Assembly: GCA_949318235.1 (NCBI GenBank)
Contig: OX439131.1
Location: 10,994,231-11,058,230 of the forward strand
DNA length: 64,000 bases
Reading direction: 5' to 3'
Source: Ecdyonurus torrentis
Lineage: Eukaryota; Arthropoda; Insecta; Ephemeroptera; Heptageniidae
In this document: in pieces, positions 1-17,751 of the stretch
How positions within the stretch are numbered: position 1 is the stretch's first letter
Layout of the letters: each line of letters begins with the position of its first letter
Position numbers and translations under genes: made by a program
Notes under the pieces: model-generated
The model's database searches: none
What the model saw: the letters and a program-made list of their open reading frames with translations, nothing else
What the model was told of the DNA's origin: nothing

Positions 1-1925
1 CTCATAGTCGTGAGGCGCGCGAAAGTTAAAAGTAACGCTTGGCTTGTTGAAAAAGAGTGAAACAGCTGGTATATTTGAATTATGAAGTTGTTTTTGAGGG
101 GAAAAAAAAAAAAAAAAAAAAACTATGTCACATTGTATACGAATCCTTACGATTAATTAGTTAATGTGACGTCAGTATTGTCAACTCAAGGGAGTTAAAT
201 TCAGTTCTGGATAATTTGAAAATTCTTTCATGGCACGCGTTACCTTTTAGTATATAATAATAATATAGTTATTAAAAAGAAGGGGTTAGTATTTAAGAGA
301 TAGAGAGAGATACGCTCTAACGATTCAAGAACCAAATAACTTTGGCAGAAAAACACACTTCTTTTCTTTTATTCCATTCATTATAATACGCCATTTTATA
401 TTATATAAAAACCTCTATGTCTACTCTTTATTTTTAAGTTTAAATTAAGAAAATGTGTTTTATTCATTTTTCATTTTTATATATTATATATATATATAAA
501 AAATTAATTGAAAAATTACTAAATTTTATTTTTATGCTTACATAGAAAAATTGTTATAATTTGTTTTGCAAATAAAACAAATGCTAAAATTAGTATTAAA
601 AAAATGTATAATTAATCCTTTTTACTTAAGAAATTGCTTGAATTTATTAAAGAAGCCTTTTTTTAATAAATTAAAGCAAGAAAAAAAGGAGAGCAATATA
701 CATGAAAAAAAAAAACACAAAAAAACATTGAAAAATATGCGGAATTAAATGAATTCAATTAATTTCCTTCGTTTTCTTTTGATAGCAATACATCTATTTG
801 ACTTATTACCCAGTTTGTAAGTGAGTTAAAACACTCAATTATTCAAGTTTTAGAAACGTTCATTCCATAAACAACATCTCGTATAATATATATTTAAGAC
901 AAGTGAGAGAAAGACATTAAAATTCCGAAATCTTTTGTTTTCCCTATAAATGTTTGTGTCGTTTCTGTAAATAAGGATTCTTTAAAGTTAAAAAGGTTTT
1001 AAAAAACGAGTAGCAAAGATACTTAATTTTATTTTACACGTGTGAGTCGTGCGTGTTTTATACGAAGACGTTGATTGACTGACTTAAGTGCTCGTTCATT
1101 TGTTGTTTTAAGATACCAACTTCCAATTCTTTTGTATTTATATTTTTGGGGTAATTCACTAGGGGTTTACCTACGTAAAATATGCGATTTTTTTTTTTTA
1201 ACCAAAAACCAGTGTTTTCAAAAATTTTAAGTGTTCAGGGATTTGTAAGAATAAAAAATATATATTAATATAGTTTAACTACTATTTGAAGAAATTTAGA
1301 TAGTGCTCCAATAATTTATTAAATACAATGAAATTTTAAAATATATAAATTATATATTGAATCTATCGATATTAAAAAAAATAGTTCTTTTATTTTAGAT
1401 TTAATGTTCTCTTGAAATGCAGAGCGTGATGACACAAAAACCAATTTCACGGCTTTTTTCACTGCAATGTGTCAACTCAATCTGTCTATTCTTTCGTTCG
1501 CTTTATGTTAATGGATTGGTCTCAAAAGATCGCGTCTATATAGTCAAAAGCTTTTTTGATACGGGGTAAAAAAAAAAAAAAAAAAAGTTTCTTATGATGT
1601 TTTTTCTCGCGCTTATACATAGAGAAAAATAATATCGAACAGAAAAGCAGTAAGTTTCCACTTTACCACACTTTATGGTTCTCAATTCTGTCATACATCA
1701 GTATAAAAGATTATAAAAAATCAATGACATAGTAGAACACATTATAAAATTATTATTTTTTTAACTTATAAAAGTGGTTTCTTATGTTTTCATTTAAAAT
1801 GTTTTATTATTATTATTTTTATATTATTTATTGAATAATTATACCTAATTTAAATAATTTTGATAACAGAGCAAGTTTAGTTTCAATAAAGAATACGATA
1901 TAAAATTGTAGTCAGCGTAAGGCAT

Positions 1926-1928
<3 letters not shown>
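1..1928. other. AT-rich non-coding stretch
   Basis: A GC-richer edge (1-60), A21 at 102, A19 at 1568 and one CRE palindrome. No supported gene. Confidence 0.8.
167..174. promoter_or_regulatory. CRE-type palindrome TGACGTCA
   Basis: Exact 8-bp CREB/ATF consensus; first of ten in the window. Occupancy unknown. Confidence 0.5.

Positions 1929-1976
<48 letters not shown>
1929..1976. repeat. (TC)24 microsatellite
   Basis: Uninterrupted dinucleotide array. Confidence 0.98.
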
Positions 1977-1979
<3 letters not shown>

Positions 1980-2928
1980 TAAAATAATGAAATCCCTATA
2001 GAGCAAGCATGTTTACAACACATACTCAAACATAAGGATTGATTTTATATACATACAGTATAATGCCCTCTAAATATTATAGGCAGCTAATATAGGAAAT
2101 CAAAATATAAATAATTGTTTGAATCGTGGAAGAATTTCAATTAATTTTGCACTAATCTATTTTTACTTGAATAGCACGATTTTTTTTTAACTTATACATC
2201 CATTATAATAATACTTGTACTTATATAGTTCCTTTCATATAGTATAATTTTAAATTAAAGAACCAGAAAAATATATACAGTGAGAAAATAGTATATAATT
2301 TTAAAAAAGAAAAAGATAATGTCAATAATACGACCTAGTTATATGGTGCAAACATTGTTATTATTTTGGCAGTTTTAAAAGGCGAGGTATGACACCTGCA
2401 AAGAACGAAACTATATAATCCTCACTCAAATTGTAGAACAATGCTATAAGGTACCACACCTTCTCATTCTCTCTCTTTCGTGACCCCACCTGCTTGCAAG
2501 CTACCCTGCGGTGCAGGTCGGGGACATTTGCATGGTGTTCATATATTATTACAATTTTTTTTTAATCTGTATATATCTTTAGTAGATGATAAATCATAAG
2601 TATAACAGTTGTTTCTTTAAGTATTATTCTATTTAGTGAAATATTATATTTTAAATACGTTCTAAATAAGATGTTAATATCCTATGTTCTATAATTGATT
2701 GATTTAATGGAAATATGTTAATCCATAAAGTTCTATTTTGTTTGTGTATGTATAAAATGACAAATTCAAAATTCAAAGAAAAGAAATTCCATTATAATTC
2801 TAAATAAAACTTACACTTTATATACTGTATAATGCTCTTTGAAGAAGAGATAAAGAGAGACTGTTATTCTCCTCAAGTCTCTTATTTTTAGTTAATAATT
2901 AACGTGAGGTGGTGTGGTGTGAACGTAA

Positions 2929-3073
<145 letters not shown>

Positions 3074-3178
3074 GTATATAGATAACGTGATTTTTAAATT
3101 AACATTCAAGACGTAAAGCCTACATCGAATGAAAAAAATAAAAATAAAATTAGCATTCCAAAATGCGTAGTGAGTGAA

Positions 3179-3200
3179 AATCACGGCAAATACCGTGATT
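3179..3200. repeat. 8-bp perfect hairpin
   Basis: AATCACGG and CCGTGATT pair around a 6-nt loop (CAAATA). This is GC-richer than its surroundings. Confidence 0.6.
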
Positions 3201-5248
3201 AGAATGAAGTGCATACACATAAATAGTTGACACCTAAATATGGGTATGTCATAGTTTCTATACAATTTTTTTTTATCTTTATTAGGATTTAACATTTCAA
3301 AATAACTTATTCAATAATGAAGTAATTTTTTTAAATCATATATATATTTTTTTTTTTACAACTCTATAAAAAGTTTTTATTTTCTATAATTAATGCTAAA
3401 TTATTTTATTGTTTTTTACGCAATTCTCACTATAGTGCTAAGATTCAATAAGAGAGAAAATTAATAAACGTACATTTTTTTATTTTTGTGTGCTTATTTG
3501 TATGGAAAATTTTCACTTTATTTATGACTACCATATAATTTTTTGTGTTATGATATTTTTTTCACCTTTTCTCACTCATATTTTATAATGTGTGTACTTA
3601 AGGCTTTTGTAATATTTTGATTTTTATCCATGAGCAAACTTTCGTGAAAATGTTAAAATTATACTTTTGACCTTTTTATGAATTTAATTGCCTTTGTTGT
3701 AATAATTTTTGTTGTTATCATTTTTTAGTGTAAACTTTAACCAACATGCAAATCAGTATATATATAAAGAAAAAAATATATAGAAAAAATTCATTTGATA
3801 TCACAGAAAGATAAAAAAAAAATCTGTATATTTAAGACTTTTTTTGTTATAAAGTTTCAATGACGTTGTGTTTTACTTTTTTTTTTAATTTATGCACAAA
3901 TGTAAAAAAAAAAAAAAAAGTTAAGTAAATTTTAAGACTATGTGAAAACTTACATATGTACGAACACCATATTACAATTTTTATTATTTATGGCTTCTTT
4001 AATACAACTGGACAAAAATCATACATACATGTGTTTTTTTTTTTTTTTTTTTTTTTTTGGTTTTTTATTATAAAAGATATAAATTTTTTATTTATATTTT
4101 TATGTTTCTTTTGTATATTGCAATATTTTTGGTCTAAAAAAGAAAGAAAAATGTTAAGAAACATAAAAATTTCTTGAGGCAATATTTTTGTATATATAAC
4201 ACTGCAGAGTATTGCAGTATACTTATAAAAAATGTTTTTCTAACTAAAAAAAAAAAGTATATTGTGATACACATACAAAGATTTTTTTTTATAGTATTCT
4301 CTTTAAAAAAAATTGCTTTAGGCTACAAAAATACTGTTTTTCATTTAAATATCCTTTCTATATATATATATTATTTTATTCATCTAAGATTAAAATAATT
4401 TTACTAAGTTATAAAAAAATAGTGACAAGAAAAAATAAAAGGTGACAAAAAAAATATTGAGGTCATGCTTTTAAATTATTTTGCAAAGTACTTATATATA
4501 AATTTGTGCGAGGTTGATTTAATTTAATGCAAATCACTGTCATTTTTGACAAATAGTTCAGTGCAATTATATCACGGATACTTAGTCATACAGTTTTTGG
4601 CTAAAATTCAAAAGTTATGAAAAATTTTCATGTCATAAAAACAATGAATTTGAAAAACCTAACTTTTTTTTTTTTTTTTGACTTCTCATTTTTCTTCAAT
4701 TAAGTATTCACATGCATGAAGAATGAAATTAATTATTTCAAATGTTTAACAGTGGACAGAATAAATTATAAACAACAAATTAATGACTTAAAATTAATAA
4801 GTTTTTTATTAAAAGTATAGTATGTATTTTTTAAATTATACCATTTTTTTAAGCACTCTGTGAGTTAATTAACTTTTTTTTGTAAAATATTAAATACTGC
4901 AGAATCAATTAAAAATGAAAATATTTAAAATTAACTTTAAATCAACTCTAACTTTTCAATGATGATGTTCCTCCATGTATTTTATACTTAAGGTAAGTTA
5001 AAATTAAGAATTTCAAAAATGTCACCTATGGTCTTCTGATATCCAAGTTAAAAAAAAAATGTAATGATAGATTTATCATTATTCCTTTATACTAAAAAAA
5101 ATGATTGGCATATCAAAATTACTAACCCTTATTGTCTAGAAAACAACAGAATCCGATTTTAAAATTGCAAAAATAGAGAAATAAAAAAAGGGTGTATTTT
5201 TCACAGGAAAAAAACTTGAATGTAAGAATACTCGGTCAACGGTATAGG

Positions 5249-5288
<40 letters not shown>
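5249..5288. repeat. A40 homopolymer
   Basis: Poly(A) followed by GGATCATCAATC. No SINE or LINE body recognised upstream. Confidence 0.97.
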
Positions 5289-5293
<5 letters not shown>

Positions 5294-7361
5294 ATCAATC
5301 ACAGTATACTGATGGATAATTTTTTTCCTACGCTATCTCTTTCTCCCTTACACTTTTTTTCTTTATTCTTTTTAGCTCTTACGTCTGTCATTCCATCCAC
5401 ACCCCATGTGAGCGAGAACAACCCTCAACCCAGGGCCGTGAGCACCAGCAGAAAGAGAGAAGAAAAAGTCTAAAAAGTCGGTGCTAAGATAAATTACACG
5501 TCCCTTCTCTTCTTTTCAATATTTCACCCTTCTTTTTTTTTATATGTATCTAAAAAAAAAAGTCACGAAAAAATTCAAGACAAAGAAAATTTTAATAACA
5601 AAAAATATTTAAATTTTGCATCAAAAAATCGTACGTAGACACATGATTAATTATTGCTCTAATTTTTTAACGTTATTTAAATCGATGTAATAATTTTATT
5701 AAAATACTCTTTTTTAATGCTATACGGTATCATTTTCATAGTAATACAATAGTACATATGTATTCAAATGTTATTTTTTACACTTAAATGATTTTAATTT
5801 ATTTTTGATTTATATAAATAGTATTTCCGTCTTATTTTTTTTAAAATAATAATAAATGAATCTTGCATAATAAAAAATATATTATTATTTTTATGTTGGT
5901 ATTATTATGGTGATATTCAAATAGTTAATGGATCGCAGCTGGCCACTTAAATATTCTGAACCCTTCTTATTTAAAGTATTTAGATTGAACCAAAGCAGAA
6001 GGTCATTATGTAAAATACTGGCTGCTTTTTAAGTCATATAAAAGGGAATAAAAAAATGTATAATAAATTGACGCGAGAAAAATTTATAAAAAGGGTCAAA
6101 AAATATTATGCAAAGAGGAGTCATTTTTATCGTCATTGTTTTCATTTCAATAAAGTAAATTGTCTCTCTTCCTATTTTATAATTTTACATTTTTCATTAT
6201 ACCAAATTCTTATATTATATGTTTTAGCATAAATATACATCAATGGATTTTTAATAAAAAAAATTATATATTTTTTTATTAACAAATAACGTGAAGCCTT
6301 ATTGGAACATTTTATCAAATGTTATACGAGACACTCTTTCTATTTTTTAATAACTTGTTCTTTTCATACATAATCCCTTAGCCATATGAGTTGACGTTAC
6401 GCGTGCATATTATATTGAAAAAATAAAATAAAAAAAATAATCATGTAAAAAAAAGAGAATATAAAATTTTTTAAAAAAAAAGGGGGACGATCCCTTTACG
6501 CATGTCTGTTGCAGCTTATATTTTTTTGTATTATATCTATAAAGCAAACAAGAAATTGGAGTGCAATGTTTCAAACATAAAAAAAAAACATCTGTATATA
6601 ACCCTTTTCTGTGAAAAATCTACATATTATTTTACTTCCGGCTAAATAATTTGAAACTATGACTCATTCAATATAATAATACATACATAAAAAAGATTAA
6701 TATTAATCAATATAAAATATATAATGAAACATCTTTTTATTTTATTTTATTACTTCGTATTTGTCACGTGTTAATGGACTTATTGGTATATGTTATGCAA
6801 TATGAATCCAAATTACTTTCAATAATTGTTAATATAATATTTGTAATTTGAGTTCAGAATTGAGGAATTAAGTGTTTGTGTGTACTCACATATATAAAGA
6901 CTTTTGGAAATTTTAATTAATAACAAAAATTGCAATAGTTTTTAAGTATACAAAAATATATTTATATTTTATCGTGATAACCTCGCTTTAGTTTTTCAGA
7001 TGAATAGAAAATATTATTATATGGATATGACATTATGTAACAGCATACTAAGCATTTCATAATGCTAATTATATAATACTTGAGAGAGACATATAGAAAG
7101 AGAGAGAGAGAGAGAAAGCTTTTGTCCTCTCTCTTCCACTCAACTCAAGTACAACAGTGGTCAGACATAAAACAGTTTTTGATCAAGTATATAATAAAAG
7201 CCATCCCTCATATACAGTCTTATATAATACACAAAAAAATATATATACAGTATATTATATAAAAAATATATATAATGTATATAACATAAAAATTGTATAG
7301 TTTTCATTAATCTGATTCAAGTATTATGGAATCTTATGCTTGTCAACACCAGCCACCAATG

Positions 7362-7369
7362 TGACGTCA
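7362..7369. promoter_or_regulatory. CRE-type palindrome TGACGTCA
   Basis: Exact consensus in GTGACGTCAC, a 10-bp palindrome, 60 bp before a TC array. Confidence 0.5.
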
Positions 7370-7428
7370 CTAAAAAAACTGAGTGATTTATATATAATTT
7401 CTACTGTACTGTAAAACACCTTCTTTTT

Positions 7429-7431
<3 letters not shown>

Positions 7432-7506
<75 letters not shown>
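7432..7506. repeat. (TC)n microsatellite, 75 bp
   Basis: Perfect dinucleotide array. Confidence 0.98.
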
Positions 7507-7508
<2 letters not shown>

Positions 7509-7775
7509 TCTCTATTGAAAATGTTAACCCCCTTTTTCTTTTCTTTTGTGTCTGCTGAAAATTTAAAGAATTGTTCTGTAAAAAAGTTTAATTGAACTAC
7601 AAAACCTCAAAGAAATAATAATAATAAAAAAGTGGTTGGTTTATCGATTTGTCTATAACAATGAAGTTGTATAGATTGATTAGTGCTAGCATGATGTATT
7701 GTATTGTCTACTTTAACATAAGAATTCATAAGTTTTGAAGCTTGCATGCAGCAGTATTAAAAGAATAATTATAAT

Positions 7776-7784
7776 TTATATATA

Positions 7785-7827
<43 letters not shown>
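7776..7827. repeat. (TA)n microsatellite with one interruption
   Basis: Two TA blocks joined by a TTA slip. Confidence 0.95.
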
Positions 7828-7833
<6 letters not shown>

Positions 7834-8089
7834 GGTGTTTTTAAATTTTATGATGAAAGTTTTTTTTTCTTTTTTTAATTTCCTCTTGTTTTAGAAAATG
7901 AGATAAAAAAAACAGGGGGTGTGGTTCAAAAAAATTCATATCATTATTTATTTTCCCGCTGTTTTGATTTCCTGTCTGTCATAAAATTTGTTGTATACAC
8001 CTTTGTATATTGTAAACTAAAATGAATTAAATTTGGGTAGTATAAAAAAATATGACAAATGTTGCCAAAATTAAAATACGTCAATTCTA

Positions 8090-10608
<2,519 letters not shown>

Positions 10609-10701
<93 letters not shown>
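10609..10701. repeat. (GA)46 microsatellite
   Basis: Perfect array. It follows the short GC-rich string AACCGGTT. Confidence 0.98.
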
Positions 10702-10703
<2 letters not shown>

Positions 10704-12294
10704 CGACATCTCACTAGACATTGAAATCCGATGTGTTTGCTGACCTTAAACATTCAATACATAACAATTTTTTTTATTTCCTTATTTTGAAAAGTGGAAA
10801 ATAATAATTATAAGTTTCTATAATACATAATATCAATTATGTATATAGGGTTTTCTAAACAGAAAAATTATAATATTAGATCCATTTAAATTAATGAATA
10901 TTTTCATTTTCTTTTATTTTGAACGTTTAAGTATTTTGGAAATGATATTGAACAACTAAAAATAAACTGTTCAACATTAGTTTTGCAATTAACATCATGC
11001 CTGCATTTGTACATAAAATTTGATCTCATAAGACCTCAATTCAATTTCAATGTTTTGCATTTAAAAAAATTACTTTACATAGTATGTGCATGATGTAATG
11101 GTCAATGATCCTATTTGCTCTGAAAGTGAGAACTATATATATAAAGTTTTAGCACCAAGTTCTTATTTGCAAAAATATCAAGAGTATTAAAATGTCAGTA
11201 TCTCAGATTACAAACTTGTGGTTATTACTGAGAATGAAAAAAAAAAAAAGAAAGAAAAAAAATTCAAGTATAATATTCAATAACATAAAAACCAGCAAAG
11301 ACAAATAATATAAGTTATAAAAAGATTATAAATATAAAAGAGATTTTGATGAAAACTATTGAAGACTATCAAATTTCCAAAACATAAACCAGTCAGCGCA
11401 AAGAACATTGACATAGACACAATTGAAAGACGTTTATGGTCAAATTTTTAATATTTAAATAATATTTCTTTATATAAGAAAGATTGAGCTATAGTGTACC
11501 CGCAAATCACACGTTCTGTGTGGTTAAGTTATGTGGTCAAGTAATTTTTTAGTCATCACATAGAGAAAAAATTATGTCCTTGTATATATGAAAAACTTTA
11601 ATTTAATAAATTTATAATTTACTTATACATTATACTTTTTTTTTTTTTTTTTTTTGCATATTGTCGTATCATTGTGAGTTAAAGTATAACTTTTATACGT
11701 GTGATCATTTAGGAATAGTGTAATATGCCAGTGAATACAGTATTGGTACCCAAAATTAATTTCCATACATTTTTTCACGCATACACGACTTAAAATAGTG
11801 TCTTTTAATAATGTTTGTTTCTAAAGTTATATTACTAAAATTTAAAAATTTATAATTACTAAAATCACCATGAACTGTATAAAAATAACTGGGTTACGAT
11901 CTTCTCAAGAATCAACATTAAAAGTTTAAATTTACAGAAAGGTGACAATTTTTAAAAACCATACTATATACATATATATCTCCAGAAAAATAAGTCAGCT
12001 GATTTTCACGTGGTATACTTTTGCTAACTCGAAATGTTCACTTTTTTTGTGTGTGTGTGATGCACGATATTATTTAGCACATTTATGACGTTTATTTTCT
12101 TTTATATAACATCACGAAATCTTTATTTTGTCAAGTTAGCAACTTTACTTCAATTGAAAAATTCAATAATAATATCATCTTGTGTAAATATTATTTTTAT
12201 TATTATTATTTATCTTATTTTTCGTAATGTAGATGATGTTAGTTAAAAGAAAGAAAAAAAATGTCGCAAGATTTGTGAGCTTGAGTTTGTATAA
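10702..12294. other. AT-rich non-coding stretch
   Basis: T20 at 11636. Nothing else stands out. Confidence 0.75.
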
Positions 12295-12340
12295 TAAGCT
12301 CTTTTGGCGCCGCGGGCTGCTCGCGGTAACAACCTACCTT
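12295..12340. other. small CpG cluster
   Basis: GGCGCCGCGGGCTGCTCGCGG stands out from the AT-rich surroundings. On the minus strand, ACAAG|GTAGGTTG is donor-like. No further exon structure visible. Confidence 0.35.
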
Positions 12341-12640
12341 GTATAGTGCTATTTGTCTTACGATTTTATGTTTTACAAGGTCTTAAATACCTTGCTTTAC
12401 CATCATAAAGGTTCATATAAATAAAATATAAGTTATTGCAAAAATAATAAGATTTTAATTTACTGTAATAATTATATTTCTTATAAATAAGGATATTTTC
12501 TTCCATAAATAACAAAATGTTTAAAGTAATAGACCAGAGAAAAACATAAGCATTTATATCACAAAACACTTGATGGGATTTACAAAAATAACGTTAGTTT
12601 GTCCCAAAACCCAACAGTAGCCCCGTAGCAGAGATTAGAA

Positions 12641-12858
12641 AATTTGATTTATGCAACCCGCACAACATTTTCATACTAATTTTTGCATGTTTCTGACGTC
12701 ATAAACATGAATTTTCACGTAAATTGCATACTTTACAGTTTTTTTACGTTGTCTCGTGGGGCTACATTAACACTCTGGTAAAAATTGTCATCAGTTTTGA
12801 AGATCCCATTTCGTGTTTATTAATTAAAAAGCACATGTTGTTTTATGTGGTCTATGGC
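12641..12858 (+). repeat. dispersed repeat family, copy A
   Basis: This matches the reverse complement of 38572-38800. A 25-nt identity (12649-12673, containing TTATGCAACCCGCACAACAT) and a 24-nt identity (12774-12797, containing GTAAAAATTGTCATCAGTTT) anchor the alignment. The ungapped block 12754-12858 agrees at about 86 of 105 positions by eye. Weaker similarity extends left to about 12616. One frame stays open in this copy (SWGYINTLVKIVISFEDPIS) but carries stops in copy B, so coding is doubtful. Confidence 0.85.
12694..12701. promoter_or_regulatory. CRE-type palindrome inside repeat copy A
   Basis: Exact consensus. Copy B has the decayed form TCTACCGTCAG at the matching place. Confidence 0.5.
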
Positions 12859-12935
12859 TTTAAGAAATATTTATGTTTTCCAATGAGAAATTACACAAAT
12901 ATAGAGCGAGAGGAAAAATGTAAAATAAAAGGATA

Positions 12936-12958
12936 TTATATATATATATATATATATT
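12936..12958. repeat. (TA)n microsatellite, short
   Basis: About 23 bp of TA, downstream of repeat copy A. Confidence 0.9.
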
Positions 12959-13668
12959 AGAAATATAGTAATTATAATGAAATCAAAGTGTATATTTATT
13001 TTTGTTACAAATAAATTATTTTTAAATTAAATTTTAATTATTTTTCAATTAAATATTTTCTGTAGCATCTGCAAATACTCAGAATGTCATTAAAAATTCT
13101 GCGCATAAAAAAAAAAAAAAAAAAAAAAAATGCTAAGGCAAAAGTGTTTTATCCTTATTTTTTTAATGATAGTCAAACACATGGCTATACAGCTATAAAA
13201 AATTAAAACATGAGAACTTTGGAGAAAAAAATATACTTTTTTTTTCTTCATATTTATTAATATGAAATTTCATTACTATATATACTTTAGTTCTTAATTA
13301 ATTTAAACAACGTTATAAAATAAAAACTATAGGGGTAAAAGTAGAGGTGAGATATCGTTTAAAGGGACCTTTAATTAGGGCGCAAGACTTCATCATTGTT
13401 TTATTGAATACAAAAATGGGATAATTGTTAAGAGTAGATTTTTTTTAATCGCTATATATACGCATTTAGTATATCGTTAATGCTTTTCTTATTGAAAAAG
13501 ATAATTAAAATCTATAAAGGAAAACAAAAATTAATGTAAGTTGATATCGTCAATTCAACTAAATTGTAATAAAAAGAAAATGACAATTTTGATTTACTAA
13601 CCACTTGTACTAATCCGCCCTAACCTTGTATATATATGTACTACAATAATATACATTATTATTATATA

Positions 13669-13674
<6 letters not shown>

Positions 13675-13706
<32 letters not shown>
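13675..13706. repeat. (TA)n microsatellite, short
   Basis: About 32 bp of alternating TA after TGTG. Confidence 0.9.
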
Positions 13707-13709
<3 letters not shown>

Positions 13710-13788
13710 TGACAGGAGATATAATATTATATTATATACGATAAATTTTGGGTATAGTTTGGATTAATTGTATGTAGTATAGATATTA

Positions 13789-13796
13789 TGACGTCA
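13789..13796. promoter_or_regulatory. CRE-type palindrome TGACGTCA
   Basis: Exact consensus in ATGACGTCAT, a 10-bp palindrome. Confidence 0.5.
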
Positions 13797-14003
13797 TAGC
13801 AATTAGGGAGAGGGTTGAAAATCTATTGTTATTTCTACATACCTACCTGCATTAATCATTAACTATATTATTATATGTCTACTGCTGTTACAAACTAAAA
13901 TCCTATATATGTAGCTCCTAAACTACTCCTATATAGTCACTTGTATGATATGTATGTTATGTTATGTATTTATATGCATGTATACAATATTATGCGGGAT
14001 GCA

Positions 14004-14006
<3 letters not shown>

Positions 14007-14049
<43 letters not shown>
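14007..14049. repeat. (AG)21 array, left arm of an inverted pair
   Basis: This purine array is followed 24 bp later by a (TC)n array on the same strand (14074-14096). The two can pair as a stem of about 23 bp. Confidence 0.97.
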
Positions 14050-14051
<2 letters not shown>

Positions 14052-14073
14052 GATGTCAAACATTTCACAGTAT

Positions 14074-14096
14074 TCTCTCTCTCTCTCTCTCTCTCT
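14074..14096. repeat. (TC)n array, right arm of an inverted pair
   Basis: Complementary to part of 14007-14049. Confidence 0.97.
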
Positions 14097-14234
14097 GACA
14101 TTTGCAATAGTAGATTAATTGATACGAGACGTACCGTAGTACAGTACATACATACATACGTATATACATACATATAATACACAAGAACGATAAATTGCAG
14201 CTCTATTTCACATGACGTGACATTAATTAGAGAC

Positions 14235-14360
<126 letters not shown>

Positions 14361-14394
14361 GATATAACAGCAATACAATCAGATCATACTGAAT

Positions 14395-16480
<2,086 letters not shown>

Positions 16481-16488
16481 TGACGTCA
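16481..16488. promoter_or_regulatory. CRE-type palindrome beside the coding island
   Basis: Exact consensus in GTGACGTCAC, a few bases outside the proposed 3' edge of the exon candidate at 16493. Confidence 0.5.
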
Positions 16489-16492
16489 CTAC

Positions 16493-16681
16493 AGTTATCA
16501 GCCACCCCCATAGGAGAGCATGCAGAGATGGAGACGCCCCGTAGAGAATGTTGCTGGTGACCTTGATGTGTGGGTACCGCGAGTACCGGTAGCCGCCCGC
16601 GTGTGTGGTGATGACCAGCACCTCGCGCGTGCCCGCGAGTCCCGTGACCTCCGACATCAAGTTCACCATCCCCCAGGGCAG
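16493..16681 (-). CDS. GC-rich coding exon candidate, product unknown
   Basis: The minus strand reads 63 codons that begin LPWGMVNLMSEVTG and contain REVLVITTHAGG and YRYSRYPHIKVTSNILYG. Third positions are almost all G or C for the first 48 codons, unlike the AT-rich surroundings, and the composition (Gly, Tyr, Val, Thr) looks like a folded protein. The frame stays open upstream through the adjoining (GA)n array to TATAG|GAG at 16726, exactly fifteen codons (Glu-Arg repeats) further. A phase-0 acceptor there would fit the phase-0 end of the exon at 21820-21866, but it has little pyrimidine tract. The 3' boundary is unclear: ACT|GTAGTG at 16493 is a weak donor, and the frame continues open into AT-rich sequence as far as 16325. 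I do not recognise the family. It could also be an eroded exon or a pseudogene fragment. Confidence 0.45.

Positions 16682-16683
<2 letters not shown>

Positions 16684-16726
<43 letters not shown>
16684..16726. repeat. (CT)21 array abutting a coding candidate
   Basis: This directly adjoins the minus-strand coding island at 16493-16681. Read on the minus strand it is in frame as Glu-Arg codons for exactly 15 codons. Confidence 0.97.
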
Positions 16727-16730
<4 letters not shown>

Positions 16731-17708
16731 ACGAAACCCAAAGTCAATCATGTTGAATCTTCGGACTTATCCAAACAAATCACAAACTGATAATTCAAAT
16801 TTCAAAAACAGTAATTTAAATTGATTGATTATTGGTAAACTATTTGTTATTTGAATATATATAAATTTCCCCCCAATGTGCACCAAGTTTAAGATGAAGA
16901 CATATATATATTAAGAAAAAAAAACGATCTTTTAGCACAAAAGTAAAATAGATATTATTTCAAAGAAAAATGTAAGAGAGAGAGAAAAAAAACTTTACTT
17001 CACTGACAATATATGAAATTATTTTATGAAAATGCAAATAAATCAATAACGTTATACGTTCTCCATAGCAAACAACAATGAAAAAAAAAAAGTTCAAGTG
17101 GTTATATGGAAAAAGCAGGTATATATAATATGTGATATTGAGAGAGAAGTTTGGAGAACGAGTCAATCGTGTGCTCCCATATAAACCAGCAGGAGGCCGT
17201 GTTAGTAATGGATGCACTGCTCATTTCAACAAGATCAAATAATAAAAATAGGTAATACGAAATATTGGAAAATATAATTGAAATCCAATATTGAAGAGTA
17301 ATACAAAAATTACGGTGACCTAGTTATGTATATTTTGCAATCTCAACCAAGAAATCTGCATTATCAAATGTTAAAATTTCATCAAGTAATTCAATAAGTT
17401 ACATCCTAAAATATATGAACCTTGGAATAAAAATAAAACTAAAAAAACAATATAGTTATGCATGCAATCATTCTTTTTTAACCTAAACAATGCTTTTCCC
17501 TATATAATTTATTGACATTATTCACTTTTGTTTGTTAGTTAAAATTTATAGGTTATTTTATGTAAAAAAAAAAAAAAAAGAAAGAAAAGAAGAAGAAGAA
17601 GAAAAAGTAAGTGATCGTGATGACTTAAAAAGGAAAAAGGTACAAACATATGAAGATAATTTTGTGTAAAAAACAATAGTTTACGTTTATACAATCTTGA
17701 TTTAACAA

Positions 17709-17711
<3 letters not shown>

Positions 17712-17750
<39 letters not shown>
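17712..17750. repeat. (GA)n microsatellite, 39 bp
   Basis: Followed by CAGAAGAAGAAGAAGG. Confidence 0.97.

Positions 17751-17751
<1 letters not shown>

Larger units (their letters stand above)
3201..7431. other. AT-rich non-coding stretch
   Basis: A16 at 3904, T25 at 4034 and A40 at 5249. A slightly GC-richer patch at 5380-5470 follows CTTTATTCTTTTTAG and could hold an exon (SVIPSTPHVSENNPQPR), but support is thin. AAG|GTAAGT at 4992 is an isolated splice-like site. Confidence 0.7.

Noticed and set aside
4985..5000. ACTTAAG|GTAAGT as another recursive splice site
   Set aside because: The preceding pyrimidine tract is weak and no exon lies nearby.
5249..5288. Poly(A) runs as retroposon tails
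   Set aside because: No conserved body or target duplication was visible next to any of them.
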